A stretch of 64,000 bases of DNA from Monomorium pharaonis. Taxonomy: Eukaryota > Arthropoda > Insecta > Hymenoptera > Formicidae. A model generated the notes under the pieces. That model saw only the letters and a program-made list of their open reading frames with translations, had not been told where the DNA came from and made no database searches. Made by a program: the position numbers and the translations under genes. Location of the stretch: NCBI RefSeq assembly GCF_013373865.1, contig NC_050471.1, positions 17,169,047-17,233,046 of the forward strand, written 5' to 3'. Positions 20,556 to 31,539 of this stretch are shown in pieces (position 1 is the first letter of the stretch; each line of letters starts with the position of its first letter).

Positions 20556-20795
20556 TTATGCGGTCTCACCGCTATCGCAGTAGCGATTTCTTGTGCTAAC
20601 AATGCAATATATCATATAAACTTTATGCGGTCTTGCCGCTAATGCAATGACAATGCTTAGAATAATAATAACACGCAATATAAACTAGTTTTTTGGCACA
20701 CAATGAATAATATGCGGTCTTGCCGCTGTCGCTATGACTAATATAATTAATATAAACACTTAAAACTACACTTTGCGGTCTCGCTGCCGCTACAC
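20556..20795 (-). repeat. Four spaced hairpin motifs GCGG-CAAGA-CCGC
   Basis: TGCGGTCTYGCCGCT or close variants occur at about 20561, 20631, 20712 and 20776, spaced 64-81 bp. Each can fold as GCGG, a five-base loop, CCGC. They lie between the two small ORFs of the cassette, directly after the stop of the upstream one. Confidence 0.6.
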
Positions 20796-20813
20796 ACACA
20801 AAGTCAATGTCTT

Positions 20814-21074
20814 TTAACATGTCACAAATTGCGACGGTGAAGGGATACCGCATTCCCCCTCGCTTCCCCCGTTGTGCGCAGCTGTCGGCTCGATCGTCGG
20901 GATCGGTGAGTCACCTGCCGATGGCTCGTTCGTCAGCCTCGGTCTTGCCGTGCTGGTTGTCGCATCGGAATCGGGTGTCGGGCTCGGTGCGGACGTCGTC
21001 CTCGGCGCCTCCTCCATTCTCGCCACGTTGACTCGGAGATCCCGGAGCGGTGCAGCGTCGGCAACAGCTGGCGG
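20814..21074 (-). CDS. Small Ser/Thr/Pro-rich ORF behind a splice acceptor (copy 2)
   Basis: Begins after the acceptor CCTAACCTTGCAG on the minus strand, as in copy 1, and ends at a stop at 20814. The frame holds the AAPLRDLRVNVARM segment, a disordered Pro/Thr/Ser-rich middle and the end CGIPSPSQFVTC. There is no ATG right after the acceptor, so it probably depends on an upstream exon; an in-frame ATG (MEEAPRT) occurs about 20 codons in. Copies 1 and 2 are alike only at both ends, which fits a disordered protein with two short constrained motifs. Confidence 0.5.
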   Translation of the reverse strand, partial: PPAVADAAPLRDLRVNVARMEEAPRTTSAPSPTPDSDATTSTARPRLTNEPSAGDSPIPTIEPTAAHNGGSEGECGIPSPSQFVTC

Positions 21075-21077
21075 CTG

Positions 21078-21930
21078 CAAGGTTAGGTTATGTTAGTTAA
21101 TGGATAAGCCTTTAGGCTTGAGACTATCTCCAAACGCCGCGTGCTGGTTGAGATAGTCAAAATTCGGAGAAAAAGTGCAAAAATTGTGCTTATTTTTTGT
21201 TGGCTAAATTCTGTGGGTGAAAAAGTGGTTAAGAAGATGAAGGGACCTTTGACTTCCTTAATTTAAAGATTAATTTAAGAATTAAGTTGTGACCGCGTGC
21301 ACGACAAGGAATCGTGCATGTAATGGCGGGCGCCGCATGGTGAAATGTACTTTTTTCCGAAAGGAATATAAGAACCACTGCGGCTATTTCGATGTTAAAA
21401 TCAATATTAAATTAATATGAACAATTTAAAGAAATGTTACATATTCATATATGCATGTAAATGCATGAAAAACCTTGTCAAATGACTCTTGAAAATCTCT
21501 ATGTAGAAGCCTAACATGGAAAACGAGTTACACGTAGCAAATTATGGATGTGAATCACATGTGTGTCTAGAAAGCTGGAGGATAGCATAATAAATAATAA
21601 TAGGTCCCTCCAGTTCCTTGTTAAATATAAAACGCAAACGGATAATTTGAGTGGGTGATTGCGTTTCTGAATGTATGTTGAAAATCTCTTAAACTGGAAC
21701 CGTTTCTTATTAAATACTACTATAAAAGTGGTGCTCTGTGTAACTTGTGTATACTTAAGAGGTGCTGTACAGAGTGAATAAGTGGGTAATATGTGGAAAC
21801 ATGCGGCCAGGAGGTCGGGGGATTCCTTTGATCTGGCCCTATACGCTGATTCGTCGGACTGTAGGATCTAAGGGAATGGAAGGACATCAAGCACCTCCAC
21901 TTATGCCTCCACCCACGCCTTCAGCCTCTA
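21078..21930. other. Leader-like and unclassified sequence
   Basis: Upstream of the small exon on the minus strand this should be intron and leader: AAGTTGTGACCGC at 21287 resembles the GGTTGTGACC of the other leaders. The rest, up to the LINE, has no supported feature. Confidence 0.35.
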
Positions 21931-21939
21931 ACTGCATTA

Positions 21940-23520
21940 ACAAACCAGGGAAAAAAAAAGGAGAATTAACATCCTATAGACCAATTTGCCTAATTAGTGA
22001 GTTGGGTAAGTTCATGGAAAGGCTGATAGGCGATAGATTAACAGCGTACATAGAAAACGACCAAAAACTTTTCCCGTAGGCAATACGAATTTAGGGCTGG
22101 AAAGTCAACCGTAGATGCCATAGAAAAGGTCAAACAGATTGTTGGTACCTATATAGAGGACGGGAAGGCTGTTTTAATGATAAGCCTCGACATTAGTAAC
22201 GCTTTCAAATCGCTCCCGTGGCAGGTCATACTAGAAGCAGTAAGGAAAAAGAACGTACCGACCTACCTTCGTAGATTGTTCGGTAGCTATCTAAGCTATA
22301 GGCGAATCGTCTATCCAATTGGAAATGGCGAAATGGCCTGTAAAGAGGTGACGAGTAAAGTACCACAGGGGTCTGCGTTAGGACCAATTCTCTGGAATAT
22401 CGCATATGACGAAGTGCTCGACATGGTCTTGCCTGATGACGTGAACCTGATAGGGTTTGCGGACAACACCCTAATTCTGGTAGCGGAAGAAGATGTAGAT
22501 CAACTAGTACTAAGAGCGGAATGGGTGACCGAGCTGGTTTGTGCAAAAATAAGACGGTTAGGACTTAAAATAGCAACAGAAAAAACAGACATTACGTTGT
22601 TTGAAAAAACCAAAACATACCTAACTTGGTTATCAACATTGGAGGAGTACAGCTGAAAGTAAAAAAGTCAATAAAATACCTAGGACTCATCATCGATAAT
22701 AGGTGGGATTTTAGCAATCACCTCAAAGCGACAATGGCAAAGGCAGAGAGAGTCGTTCGACATCTGGCAAGGATAATGCCTAACCTGGAGGGACCGAGTG
22801 TGCAGCGTAGGCGACTATATGCCGAAGTTGCACACTCGGTCCTAATGTGTGGATCACCAATCTGGGTCAATAGAATCTACAGCAATAAGATAGTTAAAAC
22901 CAAGCTTAGGGGAATCCAGAGGATCCAGAGAATCCAAAAGAATTTTTTTGTGGTTAAAAAATGCAAGCTAATTTTGCAATTCTGGCCTTAGATTCGGATT
23001 CAGCGGGTCGAAATACATAAGGATTGACTAGTCTAGTCCGCCGGACCAACCACTTTTTTTTGTGTGTGTGCCTGTGTAATTAAAGAAGAGGAAGCCAATG
23101 CAGCTCTGGAAGAGTGGAAAGATTGTGTGGAACAAATGGATAAAAGGGTATCCGGAAGAAGAGTACGAGAGGCATTTACGCCCATTTTGAAGGACTGGTA
23201 CGACAAAGAATGTGAAGAGGCGTTGACATTCAGGTTGACGCAAATATTAACTAGTCATGGATGTTTCAATGAATTCCTCCAGGATCAACAAATCGAATAC
23301 ACCTATATGCAGTCATTGCGACTTCATCTCAGATGACGCACAACACACTGCAGTTTTGCAAAACATGGTCTGAAGAGAGGAATAAACTAAAGGAAGCATG
23401 TAGAAAGAATCTTAGGTCCACTACTGGAGAGAACCTTGGGGGACTCTGAGAGATGGGTAGCATTACTAAATTTTGCAGAAAATGTTATGCTTCTCAAAGA
23501 AGAGGCGGAGCGTAACAGAC
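21940..23520 (+). pseudogene. R1-clade LINE reverse transcriptase relic
   Basis: Successive plus-strand frames match the second ORF of R1-type non-LTR retrotransposons. The fingers motif SYRPICLISELGK is at 21970. A frame break near 22076 follows. Then come MISLDISNAFKSLPW, VPQGSALGPILWN and the catalytic box as FADN where FADD is expected. After another break near 22630 comes KYLGLIIDNRW. The C-terminal region (ILTSHGCFNEFL, and CSHC/DDAQH in a shifted frame) is the zinc-knuckle tail. The frame is broken at least three times and interrupted at 22941-23076 by a DNA-transposon end. The endonuclease half is missing. Confidence 0.8.
22941..23076 (-). mobile_element. Terminal fragment of the CACAGGCAC/GGTCCGGCGGACC family
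   Basis: Inverse match to 41617-41740 and 50526-50640: ends ...GGACCAACCACTTT...GTGCCTGTG followed by TAA, as in the other copies. Only one end is present, inside the LINE. Confidence 0.8.
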
Positions 23521-24260
23521 AGAACCCGGACAGAATAAGACCACCATAGTGTTAACGTAAGGTCTATTAAAACTTAGGTTTTTAACTTCTACAGGATAGT
23601 TATTATTATCATAGTAGACTGAAAGGGGACGTCCCCAAACAACTTAAATTTAAGTTAGGTTTAGAAATGTAAATAGACTATAAGAACGCCTTTGAGCGCG
23701 TTTAATCACAGGAGAGTTGAGGCCCTCAGTACACTGGGGTCCTCAACCTGGGGCTTGGCGCACCTCCGAATCCGAGCCAAACAAATAGATAGGTTAGGAA
23801 TCCCTAAACTAGTTAGGAATGGCCTTTGCGGATATATAATATATAATTGTGTGACTAGTTTGTATTGAGTTTATAACGTAGAGTAGTTTCCATTCATCCT
23901 TAGGTATTAAACACCCGTGCTAGTAGGGGAATAATATTCCCAGATCACGTAAGGCGACCTCTACTGAAGAAATGGTTTGAGCTAGTACCGGGGGGGTCGT
24001 CATTTAAGTGATGTGATAGCGTAGGATAAGCCGAATGGGGAGTGGGTTTTAGTGGGTAGGCTATGTGCGCAGTATCTGCTGCGATGTGCGCACATAGAAT
24101 CCCACACTACCCGGATGTACGGGCACCCGGGTGTCTTGGGCCTCCTGGTTTCCTTGCCGCGCGGTGGTTAGGTCTCCTATCACGAGCGATTTGGACTCCG
24201 GGATGGCCCTTTCGAAAATTTCCCACTTCCTCGGAAACATAAAAAAGGTTAGATTAGGTT
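23521..24260 (+). other. LINE 3' untranslated tail
   Basis: Non-coding sequence after the LINE C-terminus, with GGGGTCCTCAACCTGGGG and inverted blocks (GTGGGTTTTAGTGGG). It ends near AAAAAAGGTTAGATTAGG. The boundary is inferred. Confidence 0.5.
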
Positions 24261-24599
24261 AGTTACATTATTAATATATTTAGTTCACAGCTAATATAAA
24301 ACGCGCGAGAATAATAAGCTATCGCGTACTTAGTTGTAGACGCCTATTTACAAAGGCATTGAACATTTTGTTTTATTCAGTTAAACGAGACAAAGCATCT
24401 CAACAAAATTTATTTTACGTTAGTTATGCAAGAACTGCAGCAGCAGTTGAAAGAATATTATCTTTTGTTATTTATTATTATTAAACTTCGACTAGACATT
24501 ACTTTTCTAGTATCGTATGCATATTCTATGTTAATTACAGTATTATAACCCAAATTAGTCATTAGAGTTAGTTTTAAGATGATATGAGTATACTTGTAA
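24261..24599. other. AT-rich spacer
   Basis: No supported gene. One frame (ARTAAAVERIL near 24431) vaguely resembles a hAT dimerisation segment but is too short to call. Confidence 0.3.
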
Positions 24600-25740
24600 A
24601 GGGAAGAAGAGAGTGCAGAAGGTGACACTCAAAGGTGCAGTCACCGGGACAGGCACGAGGCCTGTATATAACATCTCTAGGTTTGTCATCGGTAGTTTTA
24701 AAGGTAACAAACGCACTTTTGAGTGCGAAAGCAAGCAGCATCAACAACTCAAAGCCTATTGGTCCGAGCACGAGTGGAGGGGAGCAGTGAGAGCAGAGCT
24801 ATCTCCGAGCGCGAGGATTGGCGAAGACGCGAGAGTGGGAGACGGAGAAACGCCGAGACGTAGCAGCGCGAGGGATTGGACGACGGAACGCGAGCTAAGC
24901 GCTGATTGGTCGAAATACGCGGCGAGCGCGCGGCGGCGCGACGCCGTATAAAATGGAACGCAGCGGCGTTCCGATAGCTTGTGTGACCCCGAATTTGGTC
25001 GAGGCAACATCTCCGCGATACTTAAACTCGCGTAATAAGAGAAATAGTTTTGCGGAACAACGACCGCGATAACAAAGCGTCAATACACGCCGAATGCGAG
25101 TAGGTGTGTTTCCGAAATATTATTTCAAAGCAAATCCGAGCGAAAACAACGCCGCTAAACGAAACGTTTGTGAATAAGCGACGCGTTTGGGAAAGTGTAA
25201 GTAGTGCTAAGACGTTACTTGAAACATCGAAACGTGTGTGAAGAAGCGACTCGGACGGGACTTTGTTATATGAATAACTGCTGAGTTTTGAATAAACAAT
25301 TTATTTGGTATTACTAAAAGAACCTATACTGAGTTGTATTCGATACTTACCTGCGACGTACCTGCATGTGATCCAACGACGAGTCCTGGGAGTCCTGTAA
25401 AGAGAAAGTCCTATTATTAAAAAATCTGGGAGCAAATGGTCGAGCGAAACAAATGCACAAGATCTTACCTGAGCGTATTCCTGGAAGGACGAGGCGAGCC
25501 TGGCAGTTCTAAGGAGTCCGACGGCAGCAGCAGCAACATCTGAAACAGAAGAAAAATAAAATACAAAATTAACAAAAGAATTTAGTAATCCGCTCGAGTG
25601 AGTGTATTATAAAATTAATACTTAAACGATCCTTAAGTGATCCGACGGGGACGTGCTGAGACGCGATCCGACGGCAAGTGACAGGAAGGAAAGAGGCCGG
25701 TCGTGACGCGCACACCTTGCTTTTTGGAGGATAAAGGAGC
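24600..25740 (+). mobile_element. 5' LTR, family IV (copy 2)
   Basis: Plus-oriented counterpart of 11165-9914. TATAAAA lies at 24947-24953 followed by GCGTTCCGATAGCTTGTG, and AATAAA at 25291. The U5 part aligns with copy 1. The LTR runs to the TGGCGACC site at 25741. The start near 24600 is uncertain. Downstream the leader (GAAAGGTTTGTGATTCTTTC, then GGTCGGTCACAAC) stops at about 25845, where it abuts an unrelated truncated pol gene on the other strand with no visible target duplication. Confidence 0.6.
25351..25539 (-). other. Two antisense mini-exons in LTR family IV (copy 2)
   Basis: On the minus strand, opposite to the LTR, TTCTGTTTCAG|25539-25469|GTAAGATC (71 nt) and TCTCTTTACAG|25394-25351|GTAAGTATC (44 nt). 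Position and splice-site strength match copy 1, although exon length and sequence have drifted. Confidence 0.5.
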
Positions 25741-25748
25741 TGGCGACC
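25741..25748 (+). promoter_or_regulatory. Putative primer-binding site
   Basis: TGGCGACC directly after ATAAAGGAGC; same context as 9905-9913 on the other strand. Confidence 0.5.
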
Positions 25749-25845
25749 TAAAAGACATTACGAGCTTTCATCGAAAGGTTTGTGATTCTTTCAATTTCCG
25801 AAACGATTCCACTTCCAACGTAGCTAAGGTCGGTCACAACAACAG

Positions 25846-26787
25846 GTCCGGCACGTGGTTAAGCGCGCCTTTTCGGTATTCCACTGTAAAGTCATGTTTT
25901 TGAAGTGCGACTGACCATCGGACCAGGCGTCCGGTTGGGCTGTCTAATATCCGCAGCCAGTCTAATAACGCAGGGAGAAGTGATCCGTGATTACGCGAAA
26001 GCAGTATCCTTCGAGGTACGGCCGCATTTTCTCAATCCTCCACACAACGGCTAGGCATTCCTTTTCGGTGGCGGAGTAGTGTCTCTCTGCTGGGCGTAAT
26101 GTTCGGCTGGCATACGTGACTACTCGCTTCTCTCCGTTTATTTCCTGTGTGAGTACCGCGCCGAGTCCCACATCGCTGGCGTCTGTCTGGAGTATGAATG
26201 TGGCCGCGAAGTCCGGGCAGTGCAAAACCGATGCGGTTGCAAAATGTTTCTTGATTTTTTGGAATGCGGCTTCCTGGTGTGACCCCCACTCCCAGCGACT
26301 TCCCTTCTTGAGTAAGTTGTTCAACGGTGCGGCGGTGGTTGCGACAGCGGGGATGAAGCGGCAGTACCACGAGGAATTCCGAGGAAACGGCGGAGAGCGG
26401 GCAGCCCCGTAGGCGGCGGGATGTCCAAGATCGCCTTCACCTTTTCGGGGTCGGTTCTTAAGCCTCTTCGGTCGACTATGTGTCCCAGGTATCGGCTGGT
26501 CCTCGCAAACTGGCATTTGTCCGGGTTGATTTCAGGTTAACGTTCAACAGTCGCTGTAGTACCTCCCATAGGTTCTTCAGATGTTCTTCAAAGGTTCGTC
26601 CCAGGATCACTATGTCGTCGAGATATGCGAACGCCCTTGGCTCCATGTCGGGTCCGATGATTCGGTCCAGTAGTCTTTGAAAAATAACGGGTGCGGCGTG
26701 TAGTCCGAACGGCATCACCTTAAATTGATACTGGCCCCTCCCGGGAATGGCAAAGGCTGTCATTGGGCGGCTGTCGGTGTGGAGGGG
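25846..26787 (-). pseudogene. pol: Gypsy pol relic, family III: RT C-terminus and RNase H
   Basis: Minus-strand frames continue the reverse transcriptase of 29248-30203 after the inserted LTR. The RT palm has FKVMPFGLHAAPVIFQRLLD and the catalytic YLDD (AFAYLDDIVILG). Near 26500 the frame shifts. RNase H follows with ILQTDASDVGLGAVL, YASRTLRPAERHYSATEKE and ITDH. The end (LVRWSVALQKHDFTVEYRKG) is read in another frame up to about 25846, where pol is cut off before integrase. The LTR and gag of this element lie at 30.2-32.8 kb. Confidence 0.85.
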
Positions 26788-26977
26788 TATAACATCCCAG
26801 CGTCTGGATAATTTTGTCCAGAATTTTTCTCGCGAAACTTGTCCAGATGCACGCGCGCTGAGTTACCTTACTCATTAATGCGTTTCTATAGCTCTTTCTT
26901 ACTTTCGTTTAAATCATCACTATATAATAATGATTAAAATATTAAGCACCAACTTAATCGTACTTTAAAATTACGTA

Positions 26978-27020
<43 letters not shown>

Positions 27021-27735
27021 AAACCATATATCGATATTACATATACGTATACTTTAGGTTATATCTAACATTATTTTAACTTTCTTATCGATACAAACGC
27101 ATAGGCAATCGGATCATTTAAAATTCTAAATTTTTACTCTTGTATTGCTTATGGGTTCGTCGAGGATTAATTAGCTTTAAGATAAATAAGAACCGGATAT
27201 TTGTAAAGGCCCCTTGCACGTGCACCGTCGGATGATTAAAGAAACAATATCTCGTCAACTGAATCCTCAAAGACTCGAACCGAACGGTTCTAAAACAAAT
27301 TTGGTATCAACACGACGGCGACAGGATGTCGCGCCTAAAGAAATACAATATGAAATTAATCCGGGTAATATCCGGACTGCGTGTCGGAAGATCAGGTGAA
27401 CCATAGCTAGGCATTTCACATAAACAGTCCGTAAGATATCCATTTCACGTTGGCGACGAGATGTCGTGCCCAGAAAATAAGATTGATAAAACGGCGGGAT
27501 ATTCGTTTGTGAAAGCAATCCTAGCCGAAAAATATTCCGGATCAAGTGATCCACGAAATCTTAGACGAGATATCTCTAATAAACATCCGCACACGTGCAG
27601 ACGGTCTCACGCGCCTTATCAGCGGCCCCCGAAACTCGGTTCCCGCCAAGCCGCCGAATCACTCCCACTCTTACCAACTCTTGCGCTTCGCGCGTGTTCC
27701 CTACTCCGGAGCGCTAGCGGCCGCTGAGCGCAGCG

Positions 27736-27840
27736 CCAATTTTGCTCGATCTCTTTGTCCGCGCCCTATTTAAATCCGCGCACAGAGGCCGGACTCGCAC
27801 TTGTTCAGCATATTTATTCAGTAATTCATTCAGTCACTAA
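27736..27840 (+). promoter_or_regulatory. LTR promoter: CCAAT, TATTTAAAT and TCAGT initiators
   Basis: CCAAT at 27736, TATTTAAAT at 27767-27775, and three to four TCAGY initiator-like motifs 30-65 bp downstream. This is the usual layout of an arthropod core promoter. It reads toward the ORF at 28252. A donor-like ACTC|GTGAGT lies near 28060. Confidence 0.55.
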
Positions 27841-28251
27841 TTCTCAGTCACGCGTCACTCTTTAAAATCTTCAAGTTACTGTGAATCTGAAATCTCTCTC
27901 GTACAGCTTCGCGGTCAACTCATTGTCACTTAGCCAAACTGTGCGTGCTCCTACACCGTCATCAACACATCTCTGCGATCGACCACCTTCAACCGTTAAA
28001 CTACAGCAACCATCCAATTGTTACTAGACCGAGCTATTACTTCAAACTATATTATAACTCGTGAGTACTGATTAATTCTTGTTTACTTCCGCTCCCTAGA
28101 ATATTTTCCGATATTTTCACAAATTGAACTGCGCCCTATTATAAGAAATCCTTTCGATAGTAAGGACTATAAGAATTAATTGCCGATCCACTTCCAAATA
28201 ATTGTGAAATAACTCCTCTAGGTACAACCCTTTTCCCTCCCTTGTGCCGCG

Positions 28252-28973
28252 ATGAACTCTGCAACGCAACCTAAAGTGAGTAGGCTCAATATAATTAAAA
28301 CGATACATCGTCAGTGAAATTGGAAAAGCCGGTATATTCGTGCTCTAATAAACGATAGATTCCGCTAGCGTTCTATCGCTTGCCAGCGATATAAGTCAAC
28401 GAAACCGTGGATTCCGCTAGCGAGCGTCCTATTGCTTGCCAGCGATATAAGTCAACGAAACCGTAGATTCCGCTAGCGACCGTTCTATCGCTCGCCCGCG
28501 AATTTAGTTAACTAGTACACAAGCACGAATATACTCGACGGCCCTAATTTCTCTTGACGTAGTAAAAAATGCTTAACTAAGCGTTCAATCGCGTAACCAA
28601 GCATTTTGTTTGTAGACCATTAAGAAGAATCGTCACCGCGCCGGAAAGAGGAAGGATACTTAAAGCCCAACAAAAAGCTTTAGAGCGGGCTTTCAAGGAA
28701 ATCGAGAGCTTCGTGGGCTACCCGTTGCAACACACCCCCCTTCCTCCTCCAGTCACAGACGCTCCGCCAGGAAGAGCAATCTCTTCCATCGACCTTTTCC
28801 AAGAGGACACCGTCCCTCTGGAAAGTTATAACCAATTAACATCCAACGCGCCTGAGATAATCACGCTCAGCGACTCCGACGACGATCCCCCACAGCTAGA
28901 ACCTTTAGACCCAACAATAAAATACAATAGCGATACAATAGCACAAATTATCATATTTCCGCCCGAAAATTAA
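28252..28973 (+). CDS. Spliced acidic proline-rich gene inside a solo LTR (copy 3)
   Basis: A short coding exon (ATG at 28252 to 28275) ends at AAA|GTGAGT. The main exon is open to TAA at 28971. Joining is in frame if the acceptor is the AG at 28600-28601; the stronger acceptor TTTTGTTTGTAG at 28615 would shift the frame. So either the weak site is used or the copy is damaged. The protein is basic at the start (RRIVTAPERGRILK), has a helix (KALERAFKEIESF), then PLPPPV and an acidic SUMO-interaction-like segment (EIITLSDSDDD). No known domain. The intron holds a tandem repeat. Same plan as the genes at 3790 and 17553. Confidence 0.55.
28358..28500. repeat. Three ~54-bp tandem units in the intron
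   Basis: GATTCCGCTAGCG...CCAGCGATATAAGTCAAC repeats near 28358, 28410 and 28466. It lies in the intron of the LTR gene. Confidence 0.8.
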
Positions 28974-29247
28974 GCGATACTTGTAATAATTCATACTATA
29001 CGTTATTTTATTAATAAATATATATATATAACCAGATTTCTTATACTTAATCTTAACTACATCAAAGTCACACTAACTAAACCCCACAAGGTTTTCCATC
29101 GGCAACAAGCTCTCGCCATACCTGGGTAGAGTCCGTGTAAGCGGGCTGCCCGAAATTCAAAAGAAGAGCTCCCGCGTCGGTCAGGTGACCGAGGCGTCGC
29201 GACGCACACTTAAGAAGAAATATCCCCAGACCTAGACGTAACAGGGG

Positions 29248-30203
29248 TATTTGCCAATACCCGTTCTTAAGATCGATCGTGGATAGATATCTTGCTTCCC
29301 ATAGTTGATCTAATATATGCTGTACCGGTGGGAGTGGATGTGCGTCTCTTTCGGTTACCTCGTTTACTTTCCGGAAGTCTATGCAAAACCTATAGCGGCC
29401 GTCTTTCTTTTTAGCTAGTACGATCCCGGAGTTCCACAGACTACTCATTGCTTCTATGCAGCCTTCCCGGATCATGTTGTCGATCTCTTCATCGATAATT
29501 TTCTGCATCACCGGATTGTAGGTGCGGTATTGTTGCCGAATCGGCTCTTGTCCTGGCTTTAGGCGGATTCGGCGTGTTCCATTAATGTAGTCGTTCCTTG
29601 GCATTGTGTGAATTTCGACAGGTATTCTTGCAGCAGGTCCTGTAGCTTCTGTTGCTGGTCTCTTGAGTATTGTGATAGTCCGGTTTCCTGTATGTGTGGC
29701 TGTATACTTGCCGCTTCCGGCATTGACCAATGAAAGCCTGCCTTGCGTAGGAGTATTATGCCGACTATCACGTTCAGTGCCATCCCGGGTAGTACATGAA
29801 ATGTCTGCCGGCCTCTGTATTGTCCCATGCGGATCGGTACGTTAATTTTTTCGGTTATTTCATTTGTCTGCCCGTCGGCCAAGAATACGGACGCGATGAT
29901 TCGTCGACTGTGCCCATATGGTCTGATCTTGTCTGCCGTCTCTTCGGAGATGTAAGATAGGACGGCTCCGCAGTCCAGGAGTGCGATGTGGGGCTGTCCT
30001 GCCAGATTAATTGTCCCCCGAGGTCGCGAATCGTTCGAATTGTGGAGGGGGTCTACGCTCAGAAGGTGCGATTTCAAGCGGTCTCTTCTTCCGTGGTGGT
30101 TGTCAGCCGTGGTGCCCCTTTTGCTTCCTCGGCCCTGGTAGCGTTTCCCGGTGTCCCATGGCAGTTCCTTGTTAGAACGCCTTCTTTCCCGCACTGGAAG
30201 CAA
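29248..30203 (-). pseudogene. pol: Gypsy pol relic, family III: protease and RT N-terminus
   Basis: The frame 30203-29559 encodes an aspartic protease: catalytic LLDCGAVLSYIS, with Cys where Thr or Ser is usual, flap-like FLADGQTN, and VIVGIILLRKAG for the ILG motif. An overlapping frame (29730-29248) encodes RT fingers and palm start: RQQYRTYNP, WNSGIVLAKKKDGRYRFCID, NEVTERDAHPLPPV and STIDLKNGYWQIPL. At 29248 the frame enters the inserted LTR. The two frames overlap out of phase, so a frameshift lies near 29600. Confidence 0.85.
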
Positions 30204-31101
30204 AAAAGCTTCGGCGGCCTCTTGCAGAAGCGGCGTGTGTGGCCGCGCTGGCCGCAGCCCCAGCAGAAGTCTTGCGGATTATACTCTGGTGATACGGCGG
30301 CGGTGGGGTTGGCGGCGGCTTTCGGTTTTTCCTTCCCTGGTCGCGCCGGCGGTTGGTAGCTCGACTCGTATCGGCGGGCGCGTTCATAGTCATCGGCGAG
30401 TTGTAATAGCCCTGGGAGGTCGGTGAAATCGACCCTCCGGATATTAAGGTGGTACTCCGGTCGTAGGTTCTAATAAATCCGTTCAAGCCGATCTTCCGGG
30501 GGCGCATTAATGTTTGTAGCGCGGTTACGTATTCGCGTGCTGTTTCGGTCGGGCCTTGGGTACGGCGGGCGATGTCTGCCTCGAGCTCGAATCGTGTTCT
30601 GGAGGGCACGAAATATCGCCGGAAATCTTCTTCGAACTCGACCCATCCTTGCCACTCGTCCCGGTTATTACGGTACCACAGGAGCGTCTAGTCCTTGAAT
30701 AGAAGCGGGAGGCGTCGTTGCAGCTGCGCGTGCGTCAGCGCGTAACTGAGGCGGAGATCTTCGAGTCGTTCTAGGAAGGCAAGCCCGTCTTTCCCATCGA
30801 ACTGGCACCCCCATTTGCGGACGGTGTCCAAGAGGGTCGTGGTGTCCGATAGTGTTCGGTTGCGTCGGGGTGTCCGTGGTGTTTGGTCGGCTCCTTCACG
30901 GACAGTTCCGCGGTCCTCCTCATCGCTGCTCGTGTTGTTCTCGGCTTCCCCGGTCGTTGTTTCGTTAGTCTGGACGTAGTCGATCAGACGGGTCCGCAGC
31001 TCGTCGCGGGTGCCCTCGGCGTTTAGTCCGCGCCGCTTTAATTTGTGGATTAACATACTCTTTCTTAGGTGATGAATCCACCCGGTCGCGGTCGGTTTCA
31101 T
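30172..31101 (-). pseudogene. gag: Gypsy gag relic, family III
   Basis: Gag begins at ATG 31101, 50 bases inside the 5' LTR, with a SAP-like N-terminal stretch (LIHKLKRRGLNAEGTRDELRTRL). The capsid part follows (FDGKDGLAFLERLEDLRL) and is broken near 30688. The C-terminal part has one complete zinc knuckle CWGCGQRGHTRRFC (CX2CX4HX4C) and a second lacking its histidine (CFQCGKEGVLTRNC). A proline-rich linker precedes them. A diverged relic of the same gag is at 46660-47440. Confidence 0.75.
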
Positions 31102-31539
31102 TTTCGCGAAACGCTTGTTTCCTTACTCACAGTCCCTGATCGGGCGCAATTTGTAACCGCGAATCGTAGTTTAAATTGTTAGCGCGGATAGCCACGGGAT
31201 TCAGGGTTCGGGCAGTGGACTCGGTGAGTAAAGAGACAAGGCGTGTATATTCGATTAATAGACGATTTATTATAAAGTAGTGAGAGTGCCCTATGCTAAT
31301 ATAATGCAGTGCCCTACTCTAATATGTACATGTAAGCCTCGTATTGCGAGGAGCGGAATACAAATGCTGGCGACGTGTGTCGCGGCACGCGGGCGCGTGC
31401 GGCGTCTCTGCGCTCGGATTGGCTGCGGCGGGCGCACGGCTTGTGTGTCGGTCGGTCGGCGCTGTGATTGGCGGTAGCGATCGGTTCCGGTATTTGCGGC
31501 GCTCGTGGTGATGCAGCTACGGCGCAGCGCGAGGCGGCG

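Larger units (their letters stand above)
26788..29243 (+). mobile_element. 2.46-kb solo LTR with an internal gene (copy 3)
   Basis: The element starts TATAACATCC and ends CTAGACGTAACA, flanked by GGGG on both sides (26784-26787, 29244-29247). Removing it with one GGGG lets the gypsy RT frame run on (WQIPL into HTDS), so both ends are certain. The single terminal TG...CA-like pair and the lack of gag or pol mark it as a solo LTR. Its last 150 bp resemble 7285-7417 and 18073-18201. It has a CCAAT/TATTTAAAT promoter (27736-27775), introns, an ORF (28252-28973) and AATAAA near 29014. The (AT)n tract is at 26977-27018. Confidence 0.8.

Noticed and set aside
24240..24265. GGTTAGATTAGGTTAG considered as insect telomeric (TTAGG)n
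   Set aside because: Only two or three imperfect units at a LINE tail; more likely part of the LINE 3' end.
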